From a virus, in the IMG/VR virus record IMGVR_UViG_3300037670_000030, positions 1 to 34,435 of that record: a DNA stretch of 34,435 nucleotides, one strand, 5' to 3'. Below are positions 7,395 through 14,489 of the stretch, one piece after another; position 1 is the stretch's first letter, and the number at the start of each line of letters is the position of its first letter. The notes beneath the pieces are model-generated. The model ran no database searches. It was not told the origin of the DNA and was given only the letters and a program-made list of their open reading frames with translations. The position numbers were made by a program, and so were the translations under genes.

Positions 7395-7610
7395 CGGGGA
7401 GACGTTTCTACGCGCCGCACCGAGGGTGTCGGGAGGTTAGAAACCGGAGTCAGACCGGCGGGCAGTTTTTCCCTTGCGGGTATTGCATGGCTGCCGCCCT
7501 CCCGACGCAGGAAAGCGTCGGCGCACTCGAATTGCAGGCGCAAAAAAACCGCGATGCTGTCGGGCGCGGGAACCGCTGACTTGGAGTTTCTAATCTCCGT
7601 GCCGCGAACT
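7395..7610 (-). ncRNA. Structured leader, candidate P4-like immunity RNA region
   Basis: The gene-free stretch 7364-7753 holds structured sequence. Read on the minus strand there are three related sites. Site 1 (7583-7598) is GGAGATTAGAAACTCC. Site 2 (7431-7449) is its near complement, with GGTTTCTAACCTCC. Site 3 (7398-7412) contains TAGAAAC again. Sites 1 and 2 can form 12 Watson-Crick pairs with one mismatch. Between them lie a T7 run after a 5-bp stem (7542-7548) and a perfect 7-bp hairpin (7502-7521). P4 is known to control its replication operon by an RNA (CI) whose seqB pairs with flanking seqA and seqC; the order here is the same. The function is inferred. From 7611 to 7753 I see only a short stem (GTCGGC/GCCGAC) and no clear promoter. 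Confidence 0.45.
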
Positions 7611-7753
7611 CTGCTCTCCCTCCCCGGAGAAGTCAAGGGGAAATGACGGGAAGTGTGGGAAGTTTTTTCAGTTGCTAGAACGTTCATGCGCAGCAGTCCA
7701 TCACCGTCGGCAGTGCCGACAGACCAGCGGTAGGGAAAGGGTGGTGAGAAGCG

Positions 7754-8131
7754 TTAGGGCGCAGCAGCTTGGGATGGTCGCGCGTCGCCGGCGCCCCCGG
7801 TATCGACCCTGGCGCCTTCGACCACTGCGATTGCATCCAGCATGTCCAGCTGCCTGTTGCCGTGTTCCATCTTCCATTGCATCTGCAGCAGCGCCCTGGT
7901 GTAGCCCGGCGTCGGTGGCAGTTCGCATGCCGGCGCATCAGGAATCCCGCTGGGGCTTGCGATGCTGGTCAGCTCGGAAATGCCTGCGTAGGTCGCTCCG
8001 CACAGTGGGTTCTGGCACACCCACACATCTGAACGCAGATGGCGGTGTTGCAGTCGGCTGGTGCGCTTGAGCAACGGCGTATCGCAGGCTTCGCAGGAGA
8101 ACGTTGCGCGGCTGCTGGTCGGAGCGCTCAT
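7754..8131 (-). CDS. ogr: Ogr/Delta-family late transcription activator
   Basis: A 125-residue protein with the zinc-binding pattern of the P2 Ogr/P4 Delta family: Cys13-x2-Cys16, a basic stretch, then Cys39-x4-Cys44 in VCQNPLCGATY. SELTSIASPSGIP follows, the same order as in Ogr. Family members are usually about 70-80 residues; the extra C-terminal 50 (MQWKMEHGNRQLDMLDAI onward) look like a helical extension of unknown role. It should bind dyads upstream of late promoters and recruit RNA polymerase. The start ATG 8131 overlaps the cox-like stop (ATGA). In P2 ogr follows D; here it is the second gene of the early operon, so late activation is tied to early transcription. Confidence 0.88.
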   Translation of the reverse strand: MSAPTSSRATFSCEACDTPLLKRTSRLQHRHLRSDVWVCQNPLCGATYAGISELTSIASPSGIPDAPACELPPTPGYTRALLQMQWKMEHGNRQLDMLDAIAVVEGARVDTGGAGDARPSQAAAP

Positions 8132-8439
8132 TTCCGCTTCTTGCTGCCCGCCTTGGCGGCACCGGCTTTGCCCGACGTGGCACCCCGTGTGGGTTTCTGT
8201 CGGGAATTGGCGGGTTTTGTGCAAGAATCCGGATCGCGCTTGATGCCGAGCGCAATGGCTGCTTGGTGAGACTTGCCGAAGTTGCCCTTGCCGACGCCGC
8301 GAAGTGCATCGTTGACCGCGTGACGGTCCAGGCCGTTCTGCCTCGCGAACTCGACAACAGTGATGCCGTTGTCGCGAAGGAACTGCCGGGCTTCCTCTGG
8401 CGTGCGCAGCTTCGTTACACCAATCCGTTGTGCCGCCAT
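8128..8439 (-). CDS. Cox/Cro-like early DNA-binding regulator
   Basis: A 103-residue basic protein with a helix-turn-helix in the first 65 residues: EEARQFLRDNGITVVEFARQNGLDRHAVNDALRG, then GKSHQAAIALGIK. A Lys/Ser/Gly-rich tail follows. It is the first gene of the leftward operon and is divergent from the repressor gene, where P2 has cox. I infer that it counteracts the repressor and may assist excision. ATG 8439 is preceded by AGGGG. The predicted promoter overlaps the palindromic operator between the two genes. Confidence 0.8.
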   Translation of the reverse strand: MAAQRIGVTKLRTPEEARQFLRDNGITVVEFARQNGLDRHAVNDALRGVGKGNFGKSHQAAIALGIKRDPDSCTKPANSRQKPTRGATSGKAGAAKAGSKKRK

Positions 8440-8475
8440 TCCGTTTCCCCTGTGTAAAAGCTGAATGTTGTGTTA

Positions 8476-8516
8476 GTGAAACATCTTTCACCAATGTTGG
8501 TGAAAGATCATTCACC
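8476..8516. promoter_or_regulatory. Repressor operator array
   Basis: Four half-sites of GTGAAA/TTTCAC type alternate in orientation at 8476-8481, 8486-8491, 8500-8505 and 8511-8516. The middle pair is the core of a perfect 26-base palindrome, 8483-8508 (12-base arms ATCTTTCACCAA, 2-base centre). It covers the -10 region of the early promoter, so repressor binding would block it. Confidence 0.8.
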
Positions 8517-8522
8517 TGTCAA
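8494..8522 (-). promoter_or_regulatory. Early promoter for cox-ogr-replication operon
   Basis: On the minus strand, TTGACA (8522-8517), a 17-base spacer and CAACAT (8499-8494), with a start expected near 8487. It is consensus-like at -35. A weaker plus-strand candidate for the repressor is TTGTGT (8468-8473) with CAATGT (8492-8497). Confidence 0.65.
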
Positions 8523-8534
8523 GGAGATTTGAGC

Positions 8535-8972
8535 GTGAGTGTGGGCGACCGGCTGAAGGAAGAAAGGAATCGACTGCGCCTGAGTCAGGAGGCCATGGGC
8601 ATGGCCTGTGGCGTGACGAAGCGCACGCAGATCCACTACGAAAAGGATGAGGTCGGAGCGAGCGCCGCTTACTTGGCACTGGCCCATGATTTGGGCATAG
8701 ATGTTGCATATGTATTGGTCGGGAAGCGCGAACGGCTCGCTCCCTCTGACGTTGATCTGCTCGATGCCTGGCGCGCTGCGCCAGCGCCCGCCCGTGCTGC
8801 TGCGATGACGGCTTTGACCAGCAGTGTTTCCCACGCCAGTACCCTGGGGGCGGCCCCACGTACGCAGTTCAACGACACCACCATCGGCCAGCAGTTCAGC
8901 GGCGATGTGGATCTGCGCAACCAAAAGGTCGTTGTCAAGCCTGCGAAAGGATCAAACAAGACCGCACGCTGA
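8535..8972 (+). CDS. Phage repressor, HTH_XRE family
   Basis: A 145-residue repressor. The N-terminal HTH (residues 4-63) reads RLKEERNRLRLSQEAMGMACGV, then KRTQIHYEKDEVGASAAYLALAHDLGIDVAYVLVG, typical of XRE regulators. No LexA-like protease residues are seen, so control by RecA cleavage is unlikely. The C-terminus ends in a beta-like segment QFNDTTIGQQFSGDV (residues 111-125) that recurs in the next gene product. The start is GTG 8535 with AAGGAG eight bases upstream; reading further up would cross the operator. It faces the cox-like gene and should maintain lysogeny by binding the TTTCACC half-sites. Confidence 0.88.
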   Translation: MSVGDRLKEERNRLRLSQEAMGMACGVTKRTQIHYEKDEVGASAAYLALAHDLGIDVAYVLVGKRERLAPSDVDLLDAWRAAPAPARAAAMTALTSSVSHASTLGAAPRTQFNDTTIGQQFSGDVDLRNQKVVVKPAKGSNKTAR

Positions 8973-9050
8973 GGCTCACCCCGCTGTCTATTCAGGCCGC
9001 TAACTCGCGCGCATGGCGCCGGTGCGGCGCGGAATAGGGTGTGACGGACT

Positions 9051-9440
9051 ATGCGGTGTAGCGGTAGAAGCAACAACGTGGATGCACCTGGGACGTGCGG
9101 CTGTGGCGGCAAGACCGTGTTCAACGGTGCGACCATCGGCCAGGTGTTCACAGGGGATGTGAAGGTGTCTTGCCCGCTAGCAGGAGACGAAGGGATGCGG
9201 GCACTTCACGACAGAGCAACTCCAAGGTCGAAGGGAGACCCACTATCGGCGGCACTGCTGGCGGTGGGCATCTACCAGGCGATAGGCGTGCTTCAGGCAT
9301 GCGGAGTGGGTCAGGCCGCCGAATCATGGCATCCCCCATTCTTTGTTCTCGCTATCGCGCTGGTGCGCTTCATGGCGAGACCTTGGATGGCGAAAGCCGT
9401 TCGACGCGTCGTTGGATATTGGATTGAAAACCGTAGATAG
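9051..9440 (+). CDS. Two-helix membrane protein with repressor-like motif
   Basis: A 129-residue protein of unknown family. The N-terminus has a Cys/Gly stretch (TCGCGG) and then VFNGATIGQVFTGDV (residues 23-37), ten of fifteen positions identical to the repressor tail. Two hydrophobic segments follow, about residues 65-84 (LSAALLAVGIYQAIGVL) and 97-108 (FFVLAIALVRFM), then a basic tail. It lies 78 bases after the repressor on the same strand and is presumably expressed in the lysogen. Superinfection immunity, repressor sequestration or a membrane effector are all possible. The ATG 9051 has a weak ribosome site, so the start is uncertain. Confidence 0.6.
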   Translation: MRCSGRSNNVDAPGTCGCGGKTVFNGATIGQVFTGDVKVSCPLAGDEGMRALHDRATPRSKGDPLSAALLAVGIYQAIGVLQACGVGQAAESWHPPFFVLAIALVRFMARPWMAKAVRRVVGYWIENRR

Positions 9441-9449
9441 GAGTTGGAA

Positions 9450-10055
9450 ATGAAGGAGCTGTTATTGATTCTGGCGCTGGCTGGGTTGGCCGGATGCTCC
9501 ATTGCGGATGGTACCCAAGGTTCTACCGTATCGACCGGCGCAGCTAAGGAAGATCGCAGTACCACCCCGGATAAGGAGTCGATATCGAATCTGCACCGGA
9601 ACATCGTTGCGGTCGATCTCCAAGAATTTGCTACGCCGTCCCGTATCGTTGTCACACTAAAAGGCGTCGGGTGGAGCGAATCGGACATTCTGTATGGATT
9701 CGCTGTCGACGCGACGTCCGTGCTGAAGAAGATGGGCAAAAAGAAGCTAATCCCAGCGGGCCAAGGGGTCACCTTCATTCTCCGCGTTGACACGGAATTC
9801 GGTGGACAGACACAACCCAAGAATGTTGTTCACATCGCCGTGAGCCAGCCGGTTGTTCAGACCGTGACAACCGGTGCCGACATAAGCGCAGAATCCCTGC
9901 TTAACTCCGCAACGACTGAGTTTAATGGCCGGATGGGGCGTGAACTGACGCAGAGGTTCTGTTCTGACGACAAGTACCAGGGAGCGTCAGGTGTATTTCG
10001 GACAGTGGAGTTCTGTCAATCCGCGCTAGGCAATCAGGACACCCCCTCTTCCTGA
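9450..10055 (+). CDS. Putative lipoprotein, lysogenic accessory gene
   Basis: A 201-residue protein with a lipoprotein signal: MKELLLILALAGLAGC, with lipidated Cys at residue 16, then a Ser/Thr-rich linker. The mature domain is beta-rich (RIVVTLKGVGW, VTFILRVDTEFGG, VVHIAVSQPVVQTV), with two Cys near the end (RFCSDDKY, EFCQSALG). Membrane placement is inferred from the signal. TAGGAG stands directly upstream of ATG 9450 and overlaps the preceding stop. Base composition is visibly less GC-rich than the tail genes, suggesting recent acquisition. Its 3' end overlaps the D gene on the other strand by 22 bases. Role may be host surface modification or exclusion; not recognised. Confidence 0.7.
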   Translation: MKELLLILALAGLAGCSIADGTQGSTVSTGAAKEDRSTTPDKESISNLHRNIVAVDLQEFATPSRIVVTLKGVGWSESDILYGFAVDATSVLKKMGKKKLIPAGQGVTFILRVDTEFGGQTQPKNVVHIAVSQPVVQTVTTGADISAESLLNSATTEFNGRMGRELTQRFCSDDKYQGASGVFRTVEFCQSALGNQDTPSS

Positions 10056-11074
10056 TCGGCAGCGTCCGTAGTGCCTTTGCTGCTGGTTTCCAGTACCAGC
10101 GAGGTGGTAAAGCCGCCGTTGCCGGTGATGCTGTGGGTGGTTTCGGCGATCAACCAGGTGCGACCGTCGATCTCGGCCTTGAACCCGGACACGTCGATCC
10201 GTTGCTCCGGGTACAGATCCGCTCGCCCCAAGGCGAGCGAGTAATCCATCTTGGCCGAGCCGCGCTGCACGCGCTTCCACTCAGCGTCTGCATGCTCCCG
10301 CGCTGTCTTCTCGCTGTCGTAGGTTTCGCGCAGGTTCTTGGCGTTGGTCGACGTGCCCACCAGCACCGACTTGCGGCGGGCGCCCTTCTTGTCGTTCCAG
10401 TACGCGCGCACCCCGCTGTAGGTATCGCGCTCCGCTTCGCTGAAACGGTGGCTGTCGCCATCGGCGCGGGTGATCGATGCGTGGGGCAGCTCGATGCCGG
10501 CGGGCGTGGTGCCGCTGTCGATGGGGGAGAACACCAGGTTGCCGGCCTTGACCGTGGCCACCGCGTCGAAGCGCGATCCCAGCCGCGTCAGCAGCGCCAC
10601 GTCGCTCTCGTTGGACTGGTCCAGGTGGTCCAGTGCCAGGCTGGCCAAGGCGGGCGCCACGCGCGCGCGCAGGCTATGCTCGCCGGCAATGGCGCCGATC
10701 ACCGCGCCCACCGTGGTGTCGTGCCAGCTGCGATCCCGCCGTGTCCGCATCGTCTTGGTCAGCTCGGCGCTGCGGGCGCGGATGGTGATGACGTCGGGCG
10801 GGCCGCTGTGCTCGACCTCATCGACCACGAAGGTGCCTTTGTCGATCAGGCCGGCATCGCGCCAGCCCAGCGCCACGGTGAGCGTGACGCCCTTGCGCGG
10901 CAGCGCCATGCGGCCGTCATGGTCGTGGATCCGCAGATCCAGCTGGTCGGCCTCGCCGCTGCGGCATTCCTTGAGGGTCAGCTCGATCAGGCGCGGGGCG
11001 ATGCGGTCGGTCAGATCCTTGCCGTCCAGGGTGACGCGCCAGGCGGGGACCGGGTAGCCGGTGCGGCCGTTCAT
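10034..11074 (-). CDS. D: Tail protein D (baseplate/tube late control)
   Basis: A 346-residue homologue of P2 gpD, a tail protein related to the T4 gp27/VgrG hub. Visible family features include the N-terminal PAWRVTLDGKDLTDRIAPRLIELTLKE, DQLDLRIHDHDGRMALPRKG, the VDEVEHSGPPDVITIRARSAE block and the C-terminal RADLYPEQRIDVSGFK, with ITGNGGFTTSLVLE. It is the last gene of the tail operon. The ATG at 11074 overlaps the U stop (ATGA). The gene runs tail-to-tail into the lipoprotein gene with a 22-base overlap, so no terminator is visible between the two. Confidence 0.93.
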   Translation of the reverse strand: MNGRTGYPVPAWRVTLDGKDLTDRIAPRLIELTLKECRSGEADQLDLRIHDHDGRMALPRKGVTLTVALGWRDAGLIDKGTFVVDEVEHSGPPDVITIRARSAELTKTMRTRRDRSWHDTTVGAVIGAIAGEHSLRARVAPALASLALDHLDQSNESDVALLTRLGSRFDAVATVKAGNLVFSPIDSGTTPAGIELPHASITRADGDSHRFSEAERDTYSGVRAYWNDKKGARRKSVLVGTSTNAKNLRETYDSEKTAREHADAEWKRVQRGSAKMDYSLALGRADLYPEQRIDVSGFKAEIDGRTWLIAETTHSITGNGGFTTSLVLETSSKGTTDAADQEEGVS

Positions 11075-11472
11075 GCCTGGTCCTCCGCCATCGCCTCATC
11101 CGGCACCCGGTCGAGGCTGAGCTGGAACTCGACCTTGCGCGGCGTGCCATCGGGGAAGAAGACGCTGTGGGTCTGCTTGAGGCTGGTGATGGCGTATGCC
11201 CCCAGCACGGTGCCGTCGCCGGCGACCAGCGCCCACGGCTGGCCGGTGTCGGCCATCTCCTGCAGGGTGGCCAGCGACGAATACTGGCCGGTCAGCGGCG
11301 GCGCGATCAGGCCGCTCAGTTGCACGGTGTCCTCGCCGGGGCCGACGAACTGCGACGCAGCGCGTGCGCCCACCCGCTCGGAGCGGGCGTGGCGCCATGA
11401 CAGGTCGCGGGTCAGCTGCTCGTAGGCGCCGTCCCGCAGGGAGAACACAAAGGTTCCAAGGCACATCATCAT
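11071..11472 (-). CDS. U: Tail protein U
   Basis: A 133-residue homologue of P2 gpU, a tail terminator/assembly protein. It shows the family signature LGTFVFSLRDGAYEQL, RVGARAASQFVGPGEDTVQLSG, and SVFFPDGTPRKVEFQLSLDRV near the end. Three consecutive ATG codons (11472, 11469, 11466) make the exact start ambiguous; the first is used here. It sits six bases after the tape measure gene. Confidence 0.93.
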   Translation of the reverse strand: MMMCLGTFVFSLRDGAYEQLTRDLSWRHARSERVGARAASQFVGPGEDTVQLSGLIAPPLTGQYSSLATLQEMADTGQPWALVAGDGTVLGAYAITSLKQTHSVFFPDGTPRKVEFQLSLDRVPDEAMAEDQA

Positions 11473-11478
11473 CGGTGG

Positions 11479-14340
11479 TTACTCCCTATCGCCCAGCGCG
11501 GAACGCGCGCGGGCCTGTTGCTCTCGCTGCAGCGCCTGGAATTCGGCGCGGACCAGCCGGGCGATATCGCCCGCGTCCTGGCCGGGCTGCGTGTGGATGT
11601 GGATCTCGATGTTCCCGAAGGGGGCCGCAGGAGCGCTCTGGCTGGCCGACACGGGCGGACGGGTGTCAACGGCACCGACTGGCCCGGCAAGGGCCGCCAG
11701 CGCCGCGCCAGCGCCCACCTGTTGGATGCGGCGGGTGATGCCCTGCAGCGCCGCCAGCGGGCCGTTCTGGCCGGCCTGCAGGCCGTTGGCCAAGCCCTGC
11801 ATGGTGAAGCCGCCCAGCTCGGCGAACACGCGGGAGGGGCTGTGGATCCCGAGCATGCCCTTGAACTGATCGATCACCCCCCGGCCCACCCCGGACACGG
11901 CCGAGGTCGCGGCGGAGATCTTCGACCGGATGCCGTTGACCAGGCCCATGACCATGTCCACGCCGGCATGCATCATCCGCGCCGGCCAGCTGGCCAGCAG
12001 GGTGTTGATGCCGGTCCACATGCTCTGCAGGCCCTGGGTGATGCGCTGACCGTTGCCGGTGAACAGGCCGACGATCACAGACCATGCGCCACCCAGGTAT
12101 TGCGCCAGGCCGCCGACTACGCGCATGACCACCGCCTGCATGGTGGTGGCGGCGGTGACCAGCCAGCCGATGGCCTTGACCGCCATGCGCAGCTGTAGCG
12201 TCAGGGCGGTCCCGAGGAACTGGCCAAAGGTGCGGCCGGCGCTGGTGGCGCCTTCCAACTGTTCGGTGGTGGCCTCAAACGGGGCGAACAGCTGTTTAAC
12301 CCACTCCCACACCTTGCCGATGGCACCGGCCACCTGGTCCCACAGCGGCACCAGTGGCGCCAGCGCGGTGCGCAGCTCGGCCAGCACGGGCGCAAACGCG
12401 TCCTGCAGCCCTTGCCAGACGCCGATCATGAAGGCCTTGATCGGTCCCCAGTACTTCCACACCACCGCCGCCACGACAGCGACAGCCGCGGCGATGGCCA
12501 GCAACGGCCAGCTGATGCCACCCAGCACCACCATCAGGGCGCGGCCGACGTTGAGCAGCGTGGGCAGCACCTGCGCGGCCAGCGTGCCGAAGCGCGCGAT
12601 CAGCGCGCCGATACCGCCACCGCCGGACAGCAGGGCCACCGCGCCGCTGATCTGGCCCAGCGCCATCGATGCCAGCCCGCCAACGGTCAGCAGGCCACCC
12701 AGCACGGTCACCAGTGCGGCGCCGGCGACGGCACTGACTGTCAAGGCGCGGGCAAGTGGCGCGTTGTTCCGGGTCCAGTCCACGACCCGCTTTAGCAACG
12801 CGCCAACAGCCTCGGACGTTGCCTTGATGTCCGGCAGCAGCGTGCGGCCGAACGTAGCGGCCATCACGAGCGCGGTGTTCTTGGCCAGTTGCATGGCATT
12901 GGCCGATGTTGCAACTCGTGAAAGATATTCCTGTTCCATGGAACCGGCATATCTCTGCGCATCGGCGACCTTGTTGAAGTTGTCCTTCAATAGATCAAGG
13001 TTGGTCAGCAGCGGTGCAATGGCACCGATGGATTCGCGGCCGAACAGGGAGGTCATGGTAGCTGCCTGCGATGCCGCCGGCAGCTTCTTCAACCGCTCCA
13101 GTACATCGAGGATGGCGCCGCCGGCGTCCTTCTGCATGGCCTGGGCCATCTGCGTGGCGCTGAGGCCCAGCTGGTCAAACGCGGCAAGCTGGCGCTTGGT
13201 GGCGGCTTCGCCCGAGGACAGGGTGAGCAGCATGTTCTTGATGCCGGTGGCCGACACTTCCGACTCGATACCCACGCCGGCCACGGTGGCACCCAGGGCG
13301 GCAAGCGGGCCGCTTTGCAGGCCGGCCACTTCGCCCAGGGCACCGATACGGTTCACCACGTCGCTGATCTTCTGGACGTTTGCCGGACCGGTATTGCCCA
13401 GGTAGTTGATCTTGTCGGCCAAGGTGACCACCTCGGCCTGGCCCATGCGGAAGGCGGTGCGCCAGGTGGCCATGGTCTGACCCGCGTCCTCGGCCGTGGT
13501 ATCGAAGGCCACGCCCAGCTTGGTGGCGTCCTCTGCGAATTGCAGCAGCTCCTTGCGCGGGATGGATGCTTGACCGGCAGCTGCAACGATTTTTGCAATC
13601 TCGGCCGGAAGCATGGGCAGCCGCATGGAGAGGTCTTCGATATCACGGCCCATCAGTGCGAACTGCTGTGGGGTGTCGAAATCCACCACCTTGCGCACAT
13701 CCGCCATTGCCGACTCAAACCCGACCGCCTCGCCCACCGGCAGGACGGCCGCGTCGAGCGCCCTGCGGCCACCGAAGGCCATGCCTGCGCCGAGAGCCGT
13801 GGCTTTCAGGCCCGCGTTCTGCAGCGCCTGGGAGCGCTTCTGGGCGGCATTGAGCGCGGTCAGCCGCTTCTGCTGCTGCTCGATGGCCTCGTTGGCCCGG
13901 ACGATGTCCGTGCGCAGGCGTCTCTCATGGGTGCCCAGCTGGCTGGTGCTGATGCCGGCATCGGCCAGCCGGGTGCGCAGTGCCTGCAGGCGCTCGGCGT
14001 TGCGGCTCACTTCGTACTTCATCCGCCCGGCGGTGCGGGTGGCGGCGGCGAACTTCTGCGCCAGCTCTTCGCTGGGCTGTTCGGCTGCGCGCATCTCCGC
14101 CGCCAGCTGCCGAACCTTGGCGCGCTGGTCCTTCAACGCCGCCGTCGATGCCTTGGACTTGTCCGCCAGCTCGCGGAATGCGGACACGTCGCGCTGCTGT
14201 GCGTTCAGGCCTCGCAGTGCCTCGCGCTGGGTGCGCAGCGAGGCGGTCAGGGCTTGGCTGCCACCCAGGACGCGGCGCATCGGCCCGGTGGCCCTGTCAA
14301 TCGCGTCCAGCAGGACGCGCAGCCGCATGTTCTCGCTCAT
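11479..14340 (-). CDS. T: Tail tape measure protein T
   Basis: A 953-residue tape measure that sets tail length and is probably ejected through the tail. The N-terminal 170 residues are coiled-coil (LRTQREALRGLNAQQRD, KRLTALNAAQKRSQALQNAG). A TP901-type core follows (FESAMADVRKVVDFDTPQQFALMGRDIEDLSMRLP). Next come hydrophobic segments at about 530-630 (ALTVSAVAGAALVTVLGGLLTVGG and LAIAAAVAVVAAVVW). The C-terminus is Gln/Ala-rich with FGNIEIHIHTQPGQDAGDIARLV. The length is within the range of P2-like phages. The start is ATG 14340 with GGAG upstream. Confidence 0.93.
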   Translation of the reverse strand: MSENMRLRVLLDAIDRATGPMRRVLGGSQALTASLRTQREALRGLNAQQRDVSAFRELADKSKASTAALKDQRAKVRQLAAEMRAAEQPSEELAQKFAAATRTAGRMKYEVSRNAERLQALRTRLADAGISTSQLGTHERRLRTDIVRANEAIEQQQKRLTALNAAQKRSQALQNAGLKATALGAGMAFGGRRALDAAVLPVGEAVGFESAMADVRKVVDFDTPQQFALMGRDIEDLSMRLPMLPAEIAKIVAAAGQASIPRKELLQFAEDATKLGVAFDTTAEDAGQTMATWRTAFRMGQAEVVTLADKINYLGNTGPANVQKISDVVNRIGALGEVAGLQSGPLAALGATVAGVGIESEVSATGIKNMLLTLSSGEAATKRQLAAFDQLGLSATQMAQAMQKDAGGAILDVLERLKKLPAASQAATMTSLFGRESIGAIAPLLTNLDLLKDNFNKVADAQRYAGSMEQEYLSRVATSANAMQLAKNTALVMAATFGRTLLPDIKATSEAVGALLKRVVDWTRNNAPLARALTVSAVAGAALVTVLGGLLTVGGLASMALGQISGAVALLSGGGGIGALIARFGTLAAQVLPTLLNVGRALMVVLGGISWPLLAIAAAVAVVAAVVWKYWGPIKAFMIGVWQGLQDAFAPVLAELRTALAPLVPLWDQVAGAIGKVWEWVKQLFAPFEATTEQLEGATSAGRTFGQFLGTALTLQLRMAVKAIGWLVTAATTMQAVVMRVVGGLAQYLGGAWSVIVGLFTGNGQRITQGLQSMWTGINTLLASWPARMMHAGVDMVMGLVNGIRSKISAATSAVSGVGRGVIDQFKGMLGIHSPSRVFAELGGFTMQGLANGLQAGQNGPLAALQGITRRIQQVGAGAALAALAGPVGAVDTRPPVSASQSAPAAPFGNIEIHIHTQPGQDAGDIARLVRAEFQALQREQQARARSALGDRE

Positions 14341-14372
14341 CTACCTGGTCTCCGTATGTGAAAACGGCGCCC

Positions 14373-14489
14373 TCAATCCGGGGCGCCGCTGCGTTTCCGG
14401 GCGCGTTCGCGCCACTCCATCAGTTCCTCGACCGACCACCGGTCCATTTCCGAGGGTGGCCAGTGGAAGATGGTGGCCACGTCGGCCAT
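14373..14489 (-). CDS. Tail assembly protein E' frame
   Basis: A 38-codon frame starting MADVATIFHWPPSEMDRWSV and ending TGA 14373. It corresponds to P2 E', normally made as an extension of E by a -1 frameshift rather than alone. The IFHWPPSEMD and LMEWRERARKRS blocks are typical of this family. It begins 9 bases after the E stop, in the -1 frame relative to E. Independent initiation at ATG 14489 cannot be excluded. Confidence 0.85.
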   Translation of the reverse strand: MADVATIFHWPPSEMDRWSVEELMEWRERARKRSGAPD

